Assembly (NCBI GenBank): GCA_963783965.1
Contig: CAWAPQ010000001.1
Span: forward strand, 186,001-250,000
Direction of reading: 5' to 3'
DNA length: 64,000 bases
From: Bog-473 sp963783965
GTDB lineage: Bacteria; Actinomycetota; Acidimicrobiia; Acidimicrobiales; RAAP-2
Below are positions 1-8,275 of the stretch, piece after piece. The notes under the pieces were generated by a model that ran no database searches, was not told the DNA's origin, and saw only the letters and a program-made list of their open reading frames with translations. Both the position numbers and the translations under genes were made by a program. Within the stretch, counting starts at the first letter, position 1. Each line of letters starts with the position of its first letter.

Positions 1-190
1 GTTCGATCCATCCGTGTGCTGACACCTGGCTCTGTGACCCGTAGCTCAAGGCTCCTCCCATGCCACAATGTGGATCGGCACTATCTGACCCGCCGGGCCC
101 CCGCCGCCCCGGCGCTGCCCGCGCTTCATCCCGATCCCGGCTGATACCCCAATGCATCACGGTGCAGGCGGTCGCCGCCCGCGTCAGCTG
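1..190. other. left edge, no gene recognised
   Basis: This 190-base stretch lies downstream of the minus-strand acetolactate decarboxylase gene and runs to the window edge. Short open frames cross it, but none resembles a known protein. I see no convincing terminator hairpin. Confidence 0.4.
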
Positions 191-943
191 TCAGCTCTCA
201 CTCTTGCGGATTTCCGCGTCCATGTCTTTGGCCTGCAGGTCGGCGGTGAGGAACGGTCCGGTTGTCGGGAGGCTGAGATGGATCTCCGACAGCGTCGAAA
301 TCTCGACCACGCCCTCCTCCACCACGAAATCGAGGATGTGTCCACCACCCGTGCACTCCTCATTGAGGAAGTGCAGGTGGTACCCGGCCACGGAGACACC
401 CTGCTCGTAGTCCGGCGCGCGGAATCCGAGGACGACGCCCCTGACGCCGGCGATCGACCGTTGGGATTCGGAGTCCGTCGCCTCCGCAAGGGGAGGGTAT
501 GGCGCTTCCTGTCGGGCCGCGGTCCGGGTGGAGACGGTCGAGAACGACCCACTGACACGGATGGCGTGGAACAGGTTCTCGCTCGAGAGACGTTGATTCA
601 CCTGCGCGAGGAGCTCGGTGCGAGACGTTGCCGCGTGCAGATCGATCGTCAAGTCGGGTTCGAACCAAGTGACCGCTGCGAAGGGGGTCAGCTCTTCGGG
701 GCGCGCAACCCGCGCCTCACCATTGGAGAAGAGGTGGAAGCAGACGCCTGAGTTGATGACCATCTCCCCGTCGAGATGGTTGAAGGTGCCCAGCCCGAAG
801 TCCCCATGCTCGAGCAACTCTGCAATGGTGACGCTGCCGTCGTATATCCCGTCGAGCAGAGCCGACATGGTTGACGTCTGGTACAAGGCATGGGCGCGCG
901 CCGCGTCGTGATGCACGCCGTGACCTTGCCGATGGGCAAGCAT
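191..943 (-). CDS. budA: alpha-acetolactate decarboxylase
   Basis: Converts 2-acetolactate to acetoin and CO2 (EC 4.1.1.5), a cytoplasmic step of the acetoin/butanediol branch from pyruvate. The N-terminal signature LYQTSTMSALLDGIYDG followed by GDFGLGTFNHLDGEM is characteristic of the family. The zinc-ligand segment GYHLHFLNEE...GGH supplies three histidines. I prefer the ATG at 943 (250 aa, 25 residues before MSALL), which matches the family length and has a GGGTGGG stretch upstream. An in-frame TTG at 1009 would add 22 residues. No acetolactate synthase or acetoin reductase gene is adjacent, so the enzyme appears orphaned here. It may drain acetolactate from branched-chain amino acid synthesis (inference). 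Confidence 0.93.
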   Translation of the reverse strand: MLAHRQGHGVHHDAARAHALYQTSTMSALLDGIYDGSVTIAELLEHGDFGLGTFNHLDGEMVINSGVCFHLFSNGEARVARPEELTPFAAVTWFEPDLTIDLHAATSRTELLAQVNQRLSSENLFHAIRVSGSFSTVSTRTAARQEAPYPPLAEATDSESQRSIAGVRGVVLGFRAPDYEQGVSVAGYHLHFLNEECTGGGHILDFVVEEGVVEISTLSEIHLSLPTTGPFLTADLQAKDMDAEIRKSES

Positions 944-1054
944 CGTTCCCACCCACTGGCGGAAGCGCCCGGGCGTCGCCAGTGAAGCTGGCTGTGTCGG
1001 CCTACTCAACGCACTGTGCCGGAAGGGGCAAACATGAGGGCCACCGCACCATCC

Positions 1055-1528
1055 CTACGCGATCTCGAGCACTTCCTGCAGCAGGTTCTCCCAGGGAACC
1101 GCGTCCCACCCAGACTTCTCTGCTGCGCTCTTGGCCACGGCAACTGCCTCACCGACCCAGAGGAGTTCAATGTCCTCCCCGGGGCCGACCTTCTGATCCC
1201 CCTTGATCTCCTGGGCCGGATTGCCGGTCCCCATCTTCACGTCCGAACCGAATTCGGCTCCGAGCACGACGTCCTGCCACGCCTTGTACGTTTCCTTCAA
1301 CCGGACGGCCACACCGGAGAGATGGGAATGCTTGGGCTGCTCCGTCACTTCGATCGCCCAGTGCAAACAGTGCCGGGCGCGATGGAAATCACCGCGAGGC
1401 TTTGTGTCCCCGGCCCGTTTCGCGTACGCAGCGAGCTTGGATCGCTCATCCTCCGGGAGAATCTCTCGCAGGCCGTTCATCAGGCCTTCGACGATCGGAG
1501 ACGATCCCGTGCTTGTTTCGTGAGCCAT
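1055..1528 (-). CDS. hypothetical protein, 157 aa
   Basis: I do not recognise this family. It is an ATG-initiated, apparently soluble protein without signal peptide or membrane segment. The N-terminal half is rich in charged residues and probably helical (GLREILPEDERSKLAAYAKR). A His/Arg-containing stretch, FHRARHCLHWAIEV, lies near residues 48-61. The C-terminal third is acidic and probably helical. It lies on the minus strand between budA and the DUF4331 cluster, about 110 bases from the possible upstream budA start and 63 bases beyond the end of the 105-aa gene. It could therefore be the last gene of that run, but no shared function is evident. Confidence 0.6.
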   Translation of the reverse strand: MAHETSTGSSPIVEGLMNGLREILPEDERSKLAAYAKRAGDTKPRGDFHRARHCLHWAIEVTEQPKHSHLSGVAVRLKETYKAWQDVVLGAEFGSDVKMGTGNPAQEIKGDQKVGPGEDIELLWVGEAVAVAKSAAEKSGWDAVPWENLLQEVLEIA

Positions 1529-1591
1529 GTCGACACCCTATCGACCGACCGCAGAGGTCGTCTCGAGACGTGGCGCCGACGGTGCTCTCGT

Positions 1592-1909
1592 TCAGCGCAG
1601 GTGAGCCTGGCTCACCCGCCCGCCGTGAACGGCGACGGGGGTCGCGGGGCGGTCCGACCCGCCCCCTCGAACGCGGACCTCGTAGTCCCCTTGGATCAAT
1701 TCCGGGAAGAGGGCGGCGTACACCAAGCCATCGGGGATCCGCCGCGGCCGCACCGCGACATGCTTGCCGTCCCATGCGGTCCCCCGACGGCGGATCTCGA
1801 TCTCCAGGCCGTCGAGGCTGGGCGGCGCGTGCACAATGGCGGCGCCGCACTCACCGCCGATGTCGAGCACGACGGATCCCATTTCGCTGGTTCCCATGTT
1901 GTGGTCCAT
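1592..1909 (-). CDS. conserved actinobacterial small protein (often labelled phospholipase)
   Basis: A 105-aa protein with the pattern EMGSVVLDIGGECGAAIVH near the start, then a HVAVRPR motif, then LVYAALFPELIQGDYEV. I recognise this as a small conserved actinobacterial family sometimes named 'phospholipase' without a visible catalytic site; no esterase serine motif or other active site is evident here. The start ATG lies 2 bases after the stop of the DUF4331 gene, so the two are almost certainly co-transcribed and translationally coupled. There is no signal peptide, so it probably acts in the cytoplasm. True function is unknown. Confidence 0.65.
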   Translation of the reverse strand: MDHNMGTSEMGSVVLDIGGECGAAIVHAPPSLDGLEIEIRRRGTAWDGKHVAVRPRRIPDGLVYAALFPELIQGDYEVRVRGGGSDRPATPVAVHGGRVSQAHLR

Positions 1910-1911
1910 GG

Positions 1912-3402
1912 CTACGGTGCCACCGACGCGGGGGTCGTGGAGGGGTTCGAGAACCCGCTGTAGGGCACGCCCAAGTAGGGGAAGGTGCTCAGGTAGTGCT
2001 GCGTCCCCTTCGCCGACAGATCGGTACCCCCGGTCGTGAGCCCGAAGTCGACCTGGCCGGCCGCCGCGTCGGCGGTGAACGACGGTACGACGTAGCCCAG
2101 CGTCGCCCCCGCCACCGCGCGCAGTGCAATGGTCGCCACGTCGTCCAGGACACGGCGCCCGTTGGGAAACCCCGCCACATCCAAACCGAGAAGACCGAGG
2201 TTGTTCGGGCTCGAGGACGGTGGGATCGCCGTGTTGAGGCGGAGCATTTCGGCCTTGACGCCCGTGCCGTTGTAGTTGGTGAACGTCGGGGCCTGGGTGA
2301 TCACTCCCGCCGGGATCCCGGTCAAGAAGATGGCCTCAATGTCGGGCCGGGAGTTCGGCGTGCCACCGTTGTACTTGGCCAGATTGGGAAAGACTCCGGG
2401 GTAGAGAGACGGCAACAGCTGGGCGAGCAACGGCTGCGCGAAGTAATTGAGGAACTCGCTGCCGTCGGTCGTCGGGGGCTGCGTGTTCCAGACATCCTTC
2501 GCCCCTATGCCGATGAGGAGCTCGTTGGCCAACGGGTTGCCCAGCCGTGACACCTGCGTCCACGGTCCACTCCTGAGATCGCCCCCGTTGAACCAGTTGC
2601 CCCAGACCCGGACCCGCTGGCGGCTGGCCGTCGTCCACACGCCGATGACCGCGGCCGGGTCACCGGGTCCCGTCGGCGTCGCGCGCGTGAGCTGGCTCGT
2701 CGGAATTTGCAGGGCCAGTGAATGCACGTTGACATCTGCCGTCGAGTTCACGCCCGGCATGCCGTTCATCAGGCCGGCTACGGGACCCCCCGCATGGTCT
2801 CCCGCAAAGGGCCGGAGGTCTCCGAGATCGAAGACGGCGCCCAAGTCGACGTAGAAACCCTCCGCCCGCTGCCCGGCGAAAACAGTGGCCGAGAATGGTC
2901 CCGCCCCGACGGAGTGGACCGCGGCGCTCGCCAGTCCCGCGTAGTTCGGCGTGGACAGCGGACCGATGTTGCACGGCGGGCAGAGCAGACCTGAGCCGAG
3001 GACAATCGACGCGTTTCTCCACCGATTGCCCGGGTTGTTGTCGACACGGGTGAGTGTGTAGGTCTGTTGGCGGTTCCAGTTGGACGACGGGGATGGCGGC
3101 GTCAACGACGTGATCGGCCCGTCGTTGTAGAGGAACGACGAGGGGATGTTGTTCACGGTCGTGAACCGGAATTGGTAACTGATGTCGGGGTTGCCATCGC
3201 CCGTATTGTCGATATGGATCTCGTAGAGGACGTCGTCAGCGAACTCGTAGAAGTTCGGTCCTCCGTCCGGCGCCTCCAGCGGGATGTAGTTCGCAATCAG
3301 CGTGACGGTCTGCGCCTGATCCGGGCTGACGAAGGCATAGACGTCGGTGCTGTCCGCGACCGGGTCCTTCGAGATCTCGGGTGCTTCTCGGTGTGACGAC
3401 AT
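1912..3402 (-). CDS. DUF4331 domain-containing protein
   Basis: A 496-aa protein opening with MSSHREAPEISKDPVADSTDVYAFVSPD, the hallmark of the DUF4331 family. The segments FYEFADDVLYEIHIDNTGDGNPDISYQFRF and DVFNT-like VDNNPGNR further support this. Members are typically beta-rich proteins of unknown function, and a calcium-type DNTGDGNPD loop is visible near residues 70-78. The ATG is preceded by a GGAGGG ribosome binding site. No classical signal peptide is seen. It follows a Tat-exported small protein by 38 bases and is followed by the 105-aa conserved protein after 2 bases. The three probably form one transcript. Confidence 0.88.
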   Translation of the reverse strand: MSSHREAPEISKDPVADSTDVYAFVSPDQAQTVTLIANYIPLEAPDGGPNFYEFADDVLYEIHIDNTGDGNPDISYQFRFTTVNNIPSSFLYNDGPITSLTPPSPSSNWNRQQTYTLTRVDNNPGNRWRNASIVLGSGLLCPPCNIGPLSTPNYAGLASAAVHSVGAGPFSATVFAGQRAEGFYVDLGAVFDLGDLRPFAGDHAGGPVAGLMNGMPGVNSTADVNVHSLALQIPTSQLTRATPTGPGDPAAVIGVWTTASRQRVRVWGNWFNGGDLRSGPWTQVSRLGNPLANELLIGIGAKDVWNTQPPTTDGSEFLNYFAQPLLAQLLPSLYPGVFPNLAKYNGGTPNSRPDIEAIFLTGIPAGVITQAPTFTNYNGTGVKAEMLRLNTAIPPSSSPNNLGLLGLDVAGFPNGRRVLDDVATIALRAVAGATLGYVVPSFTADAAAGQVDFGLTTGGTDLSAKGTQHYLSTFPYLGVPYSGFSNPSTTPASVAP

Positions 3403-3440
3403 GATTCCCTCCTACTGATCGATGGAGCAATTGGTCTGGA

Positions 3441-3785
3441 CTACTTCTGGGCGGCGGAGAGCAGGCTTCGGGCCAGGGCCGGCGACCGGACCACGACCTC
3501 GCGCTCGCCCTGGAACAGGCTGATCTCGCCGGTGGTGAGGTCCTTGACCTGGGCCACGAGGGGTTCCGTGAGGGCACCGCTTTCGTCCGCTGCCTCAGTG
3601 ACACCCGAGTCGACAGCCGGAGCCTCGGGAGCCGTGCTCGCGACCAGGCCGGACAAACCCGGGACACTCCCGGCGACAGCGACGGCCGCTGCGGTGAACG
3701 CGCCACGGTGCAGGAAGCTGCGCCGACTGAGGCTTCCCCGCCCACCGTCGGACTGGTCGGTCTCCTCCATTGGGGATTCGCTCAT
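3441..3785 (-). CDS. Tat-exported small protein
   Basis: The 114-aa product carries a clear twin-arginine signal, SRRSFLHRGAFTAAAVAVAG, at about residues 18-37, followed by an Ala/Val-rich hydrophobic stretch. Tat substrates usually fold or bind a cofactor before export. The mature part is acidic and ends in VKDLTTGEISLFQGEREVVVRSPALARSLLSAAQK, a short motif with no family I can name. I chose the ATG at 3785 because GGAGG lies at proper spacing upstream; an upstream in-frame start at 3944 would put 53 residues before the signal. It precedes the DUF4331 gene by 38 bases, so both may belong to one surface or exported system. Confidence 0.72.
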   Translation of the reverse strand: MSESPMEETDQSDGGRGSLSRRSFLHRGAFTAAAVAVAGSVPGLSGLVASTAPEAPAVDSGVTEAADESGALTEPLVAQVKDLTTGEISLFQGEREVVVRSPALARSLLSAAQK

Positions 3786-4104
3786 GGCCAAACCTCCGCT
3801 CCGCTCTGTCCTCTTTTCGGAGACGCCGAGGCCATGGATGTCGAGATCCCGCAAATCGGCAAAAGTTCTTTCGACGTCGGGGGAATCCCGCGCGGGCAAC
3901 GCAGAACGAACACCTTTCCGCCAGCACGTGCACTGGAGACGCAACCGATCCCGCGCGTGGCCCGACAGCTCGGCCCGGGTTCTCCCTACCTCGACCCATC
4001 CTCAGGTCAGACCCGGACGGCAAACATCCAACCGGTCGCCCCGGAGCCCAGCCGACCGCCATCCTCGAAGTCCTCACACCGGGCGGTCGGTGGGTCCTTC
4101 GGAG
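3786..4104. other. 319-base intergenic region
   Basis: This gap lies between the end of the minus-strand nickel permease gene and the start of the Tat-protein gene. It should hold the promoter of the Tat/DUF4331 run. I see no strong inverted repeat and no convincing additional gene. The GGAGG ribosome binding site for the Tat protein lies just inside, next to 3785. Confidence 0.4.
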
Positions 4105-5235
4105 TCAGTCGCCCAGAACCGTCCCGGCATTCGCGTAGGCCTGTGCTGCCTGGGTTTCCCACTTGCGCTCGATGTCACCGAAGTGCCAGACCGCGAGCGC
4201 AACGATCCACGTCGCCACGAAGACCCCGACGATGATGAACCCGGCCCGGTTGATGTTGAAGTTCTGCATGAAGCCCCAGAAACCACCGCTCAGACTCAGC
4301 TCCTGGGCGACGAGACCCAGAATCTCGACGGTGCCGATGAACAGCGCGATGAAGACGGACAGTCCGGTGATCGTCAGGTTGTAGTAGATCTTGCGGATCG
4401 GCTTGGCGAAGGCCCAGTCGTAGGCGAAGTTCATGAAACAGCCGTCGATTGTGTCGAAGAGGCACATACCGGCGGCGAAGAGGACCGGCAACGAGATCAC
4501 TGCGTAGAACGGCAGGCCACCCACCACCGCGGATCCGGCCAGCACGAGGAGGGCGACCTCGCTCGCGGTGTCGAACCCGAGCCCGAACAGCACCCCGACC
4601 AAGTACATCTTCCACGGATTGTCGATGCGCTTGGCATACCCGCCAAGAAAGCGGTTCATGAACCCGCGGCTGTCCAGCTGGCGTTCGAGCTCGGCGTCGT
4701 CGTACCGACCCTGACGCATCTCCCTGCTCACTTTGATGATCGAAACCAGCACGATGAGATTCAGGAGACCGATCAGGTAGAGGAACGTCCCTGAGACGGA
4801 GGTACCGATGATCCCGGTCCAATAGTGCAGCCCCGAACCGTCGTTCTTCACCGCGCCATTGAGCGCCCGGATGCCGAAATTCAACAGGACGGCGAGAACG
4901 AACACAATGGTCGAGTGGCCGAGGGAGAAGAAGTAGCCGACGCTGAGCGGGCGTTTGCCGTCCTGAATCAGCTTGCGCGTCGTGCTGTCGATGGCGGCGA
5001 TATGGTCCGCATCGAAGGCGTGACGCATCCCCAGGGTGTAGGCGAGCACCCCGGTGCCGAACCCGAACACCTCGGTTTTCGAGATGTGGTGGTGACCGCG
5101 GAGCGCCAGCACCAACATGCCCCATCCGAGCACGTTGAGGCCGATGATCGTCAGTGCCATGCCGCCGACCTTCAGCCACTCGTGCGACGTGAGGCCGTGC
5201 CGGATCCTGCTGATTCGACCGATTGGGTCCGCCAT
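4105..5235 (-). CDS. NiCoT family nickel/cobalt permease
   Basis: An inner-membrane Ni2+/Co2+ uptake permease of the HoxN/NixA (NiCoT) type, 376 aa with about eight membrane segments. Family signatures are visible: RHAFDADHIAAID at residues 71-83, the metal-selectivity helix; LGHSTIVF near 105; and LGFDTASEVALL in the C-terminal half. It is divergently paired with a Fur-family regulator across a 102-base gap that contains a Nur-like operator, so repression by nickel is likely. Substrate preference between nickel and cobalt cannot be read from sequence. The nickel regulator next door favours nickel, probably for a hydrogenase, urease or superoxide dismutase outside the window. Confidence 0.93.
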   Translation of the reverse strand: MADPIGRISRIRHGLTSHEWLKVGGMALTIIGLNVLGWGMLVLALRGHHHISKTEVFGFGTGVLAYTLGMRHAFDADHIAAIDSTTRKLIQDGKRPLSVGYFFSLGHSTIVFVLAVLLNFGIRALNGAVKNDGSGLHYWTGIIGTSVSGTFLYLIGLLNLIVLVSIIKVSREMRQGRYDDAELERQLDSRGFMNRFLGGYAKRIDNPWKMYLVGVLFGLGFDTASEVALLVLAGSAVVGGLPFYAVISLPVLFAAGMCLFDTIDGCFMNFAYDWAFAKPIRKIYYNLTITGLSVFIALFIGTVEILGLVAQELSLSGGFWGFMQNFNINRAGFIIVGVFVATWIVALAVWHFGDIERKWETQAAQAYANAGTVLGD

Positions 5236-5291
5236 GTCGTCTCACCCTCAGTGCGCAGTATCGAGGTGCCCTATCGCCAAGGTAAAGCAAT

Positions 5292-5307
5292 TGCGAATGA
5301 CTTGCAA
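5292..5307 (+). promoter_or_regulatory. Nur-like operator (TGCGA-N5-TTGCAA)
   Basis: Between the divergent nickel permease and Fur-family genes, TGCGA (5292-5296) is followed by five bases and TTGCAA (5302-5307). Streptomyces Nur is reported to recognise a tGC-a-type half-site spaced by five bases from ttGCaa; this copy differs at one core position. It lies 31 bases before the regulator start and 57 bases before the permease start, where it could control both. Confidence 0.6.
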
Positions 5308-5337
5308 GATACTTCTGGACCGTACACTGGGGAGGTC

Positions 5338-5793
5338 ATGGGCGTTCCACTCGGCGCAGACGCACCCCGGCACGACGTCAGCTCCGTCGACGACGTCCTC
5401 GCCCTGGTGCGTGAGAACGGGGGGCGGGTGACCAATTCACGTCGCCTGCTCCTCGAGGCCATCTTCGACGACCCGGGCCATCACAGCGCCGAGGATCTCG
5501 CGGCCATCGTCCAGTCGAGAGCTCCCGACGTCCACCTCTCCACCATCTACCGGAACCTCGAGGAGCTGGAACGACTCGGGGTCGTCGTCCACTCTCATCT
5601 CGGGCACGGCCCGGCCACCTATCACCTGGCCGCCAGCGCCCATTGCCATTTCGTGTGCGAGCACTGTGGCAGTGCGGTCAAAGCACCGGACGAGCTGTTC
5701 GTCAGCCTCGCCGACCGGGCCCAGAAGGAGTTCGGCTTCACCATCGACCCGCACCACTTCTCCATCTTCGGTCGCTGCCGCAACTGCCGATAA
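5338..5793 (+). CDS. nur: Fur-family metal regulator, probable nickel sensor Nur
   Basis: A 151-aa Fur-superfamily repressor. The winged-helix DNA-reading segment is visible as STIYRNLEELERLGVV (residues 68-83). A His-rich metal region, YHLAASAHCHFVCEHCG, follows, and two CxxC pairs, C107/C110 and C147/C150, form the usual structural zinc site. The ATG at 5338 has an ideal GGGGAGG ribosome binding site. The reading frame is open far upstream, but that part overlaps the permease and is not real. Divergence from a NiCoT permease with a Nur-like box between them makes nickel the best candidate signal; Fur or Zur roles are less likely from context. Confidence 0.85.
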   Translation: MGVPLGADAPRHDVSSVDDVLALVRENGGRVTNSRRLLLEAIFDDPGHHSAEDLAAIVQSRAPDVHLSTIYRNLEELERLGVVVHSHLGHGPATYHLAASAHCHFVCEHCGSAVKAPDELFVSLADRAQKEFGFTIDPHHFSIFGRCRNCR

Positions 5794-5828
5794 CGCTCGG
5801 CCGTTGCGCCCCGATTCCCTAGTGTTCG

Positions 5829-6950
5829 GTGATGCCCAACCCGGTCCCGTCTGTCGTTGTGGCCGCAGATGCCACCCCGCTGTTGGGCGTGCGTACGGGT
5901 GTGGGTGCATCCGTCGCCGGCTTTCTCACGGCAGTGTCGAGCGACCCCGCAGTCGACGTCGTCGGGTACGCCCTCAGCGCTGCGGCGGGGAGGACGCTGC
6001 CGCAGCGCCTACCGGATTCGGTCCGGGCCGGCCGCGCAGTCCCGATCCCGGCCAGCCTGTGCCTCCGGGCCTGGGCGCGGTTCGACCACCCGGCCATCGA
6101 GCGTTGGACGGGCAACGTGGATGTCGTGCACGGCACCAACTTCGTCGTGCCGCCGTCCCCCCGAGCGGCGAGGCTGGTCACCGTGCATGACCTGACCCCC
6201 ATGCGCTTCCCCGAACTCTGCAGCCCGACGTCGTTGCGCTATCCCGCACTGATCCGCCGGGCGCTTGGTCAGGGTGCGTCCATCCACGTGGTCTCCCAAG
6301 CCATGGCCGATGAGGTCGTGGCCTCGTTCGATCTCAGTCGTGATCGCGTCCACGTGATCCACAACGGGCTCACGCCGCTGCAGCCCCCGCTCGCCCGCGA
6401 CGAATCGGAACCTCCCTACATCCTCGCCATCGGGACCGTGGAGCCACGCAAAGGACTGCCCGTCTTGGTGGAGGCCTTCGATCGCATCGCCGACTCCGTT
6501 CCTGAGGTCCATCTCAAAATCGCCGGGCCGCCCGGTTGGGGTGAAGGGGATCTGGCCGCCAGCCTCCGTGCCGCCCGCCATGGCGCGCGCATTCATCGCA
6601 TCGGCTGGGCCGACGACAGGAGCACGCTCATTGCTGGTGCGCACGTGCTCGCCTATCCCTCTCTCTACGAGGGCTTCGGGCTGCCACCGCTCGAAGCGAT
6701 GTCGCTCGGCGTCCCGGTGGTCGCCACCACGGCCGGCGCCATTCCGGAGGTCGTCGGCGATGCGGCGCTGTTGGTCCCACCGGGTGACGGGCCGGCGCTG
6801 TCCGAGGCGCTGGTGGCGGCGGTCGAGGACGCGGCGACCCGAAAACGCCTCATCAGCGCCGGCGCAGCACGTGTGCGGATGTTCTCGTGGCAACGAGCAG
6901 GGATCCAACTGGCGGAGCTCTATCGCACCCTGGCTGCCGCCCGTCCCTGA
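5829..6950 (+). CDS. GT4-family glycosyltransferase
   Basis: A 373-aa retaining GT-B glycosyltransferase (family GT4, Glyco_trans_1 type), cytoplasmic or membrane-associated. It transfers a sugar from a nucleotide donor to an unknown acceptor. The C-terminal half carries GTVEPRKGLPVLVEAF (residues 202-217) and the EX7E donor-binding motif EGFGLPPLE (281-289) followed by VPVVAT and PPGDG. Start is GTG 5829 or the adjacent ATG 5832. The next gene, a PIG-V-like mannosyltransferase, begins 12 bases later, suggesting a shared role in building a cell-envelope glycan or mannolipid (inference). Confidence 0.9.
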   Translation: MMPNPVPSVVVAADATPLLGVRTGVGASVAGFLTAVSSDPAVDVVGYALSAAAGRTLPQRLPDSVRAGRAVPIPASLCLRAWARFDHPAIERWTGNVDVVHGTNFVVPPSPRAARLVTVHDLTPMRFPELCSPTSLRYPALIRRALGQGASIHVVSQAMADEVVASFDLSRDRVHVIHNGLTPLQPPLARDESEPPYILAIGTVEPRKGLPVLVEAFDRIADSVPEVHLKIAGPPGWGEGDLAASLRAARHGARIHRIGWADDRSTLIAGAHVLAYPSLYEGFGLPPLEAMSLGVPVVATTAGAIPEVVGDAALLVPPGDGPALSEALVAAVEDAATRKRLISAGAARVRMFSWQRAGIQLAELYRTLAAARP

Positions 6951-6962
6951 AGCCTCACGCCG

Positions 6963-8213
6963 ATGCCGGCCACGTGCAAACATCCACCCATGGCTTCGGG
7001 GGCAGTTGACACCGCCACGCCGATGACGCGAGGTGGTGAGACCCACGCCGCGGCCGATCTCGGCCCCTCGCCCGGCCTGGTCGGTCGTTGGCGCGGCCGT
7101 CGGGGCCTGATCCTCGAAGCCCTCAGCGTGGCGTGGCTGCCGTGGGTCCTGGCACGCGCCATCACGCTCTTCGCGCTCGGGCTGGCGAAATACGAGGTCA
7201 AGCACTTTCACATCACGGATGCCAAGGCGGTGCTCGAATCGCACGACGGGCTGCTGGGGTCCGATGCGGGCTGGTATCAGACGATCGCTGCGCATGGCTA
7301 CGGGGCGCTCCCGCGATCCGCCACTCGATTCTTCCCACTTCTCCCGCTCCTCGACCGGGGACTGCACGACGTCACGTCCCTCACGGTGGGTATCGCCTCG
7401 CTCCTCATCACGAACGTCGCCGCCCTCCTGTTGGGGGTGGGGATCTATGCCCTGGTTCGCTCGGAGTTCCAAGACGCGCTGCTGGCTCGCCGGGCCGTCT
7501 GGCTGATCATGCTGGCCCCTCCCGCGTTCGTCTTTGTGATGGGCTACTCGGAGGCGCTCTTGGTCCTCCTGGCCGTTGCCTTCTTCATCTCCATCCGGCG
7601 CGGGAATTGGTGGTGGGCCGCGCTCTTCGGGTACCTGGCCGGCACGGCTCGCCCCATCGGCTGCCTTCTGGTCGTGCCCGCCGTCATTGAGGTGGCTCGC
7701 ACCTGGCCCGCTGACCGATGGAGCCGGTGGCCCGGAAAGGTCGCGGCCATTGGATCTTCCGTCGCCGGCACGGTGACGTATCTGGGCTGGGTCAGTGCCA
7801 CGGCGGGTGGCTTTCTCGAGCCGCTCAAGATCCAGCAGCAGCAAGCACACCACGGCACGCTCACCGATCCCCTCTCGACCATCTCCCACTCACTCTCCAA
7901 CCTGGCGCACGGACACCACATCGGTGACGGGCTCCACGTCCCGTGGATCGCGGTCGCCGTGGTGCTCATCGTGGTGGCGTTCTGGCGATTGCCCGTGTCC
8001 TACGGCGCGTTCGCCGTCTGCGTCGTCGTGGTGGCCCTCTCCGGATCCAACCTCGACTCGTTCGAGCGCTACGCGCTCAGCGCGTTCCCCCTCGTGATGG
8101 CGGCGGCGACCCTGCTCCGGTCGGCCCGAGTCGCCACTGCCGTCTACGTCCTGTGTGGTGCCGCCCTGGGGCTCTACGCCGTGCTCGCCTTTCAGGGGGC
8201 GTACGTTCCCTAG
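6963..8213 (+). CDS. PIG-V-like integral-membrane mannosyltransferase
   Basis: A 416-aa polytopic protein with about nine or ten hydrophobic segments. After the first membrane segment comes DAGWYQTIAAHGYG (residues 101-114). This acidic, aromatic loop matches the 'WDxxWYxxIAxxGY' pattern of bacterial relatives of GPI mannosyltransferase PIG-V, which use polyprenyl-phosphate mannose (GT-C fold). RSATRFFPLLPLL follows, as expected for the family. The ATG at 6963 gives a 45-residue hydrophilic leader; ATG 7023 (MTRGGE) is a plausible shorter start. It sits directly behind a GT4 gene, consistent with a small glycan-assembly operon. Acceptor unknown. Confidence 0.8.
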   Translation: MPATCKHPPMASGAVDTATPMTRGGETHAAADLGPSPGLVGRWRGRRGLILEALSVAWLPWVLARAITLFALGLAKYEVKHFHITDAKAVLESHDGLLGSDAGWYQTIAAHGYGALPRSATRFFPLLPLLDRGLHDVTSLTVGIASLLITNVAALLLGVGIYALVRSEFQDALLARRAVWLIMLAPPAFVFVMGYSEALLVLLAVAFFISIRRGNWWWAALFGYLAGTARPIGCLLVVPAVIEVARTWPADRWSRWPGKVAAIGSSVAGTVTYLGWVSATAGGFLEPLKIQQQQAHHGTLTDPLSTISHSLSNLAHGHHIGDGLHVPWIAVAVVLIVVAFWRLPVSYGAFAVCVVVVALSGSNLDSFERYALSAFPLVMAAATLLRSARVATAVYVLCGAALGLYAVLAFQGAYVP

Positions 8214-8275
8214 CTGCGCTGCCGGACGGTCGCGGAGTCACCAATTTCGGACCCACTGTGGGGGATGATGGCTCG

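Noticed and set aside
6009..7889. 626-codon open frame on the minus strand
   Set aside because: It lies antisense to the two glycosyltransferase genes, which have clear family motifs. Its own translation is low-complexity.
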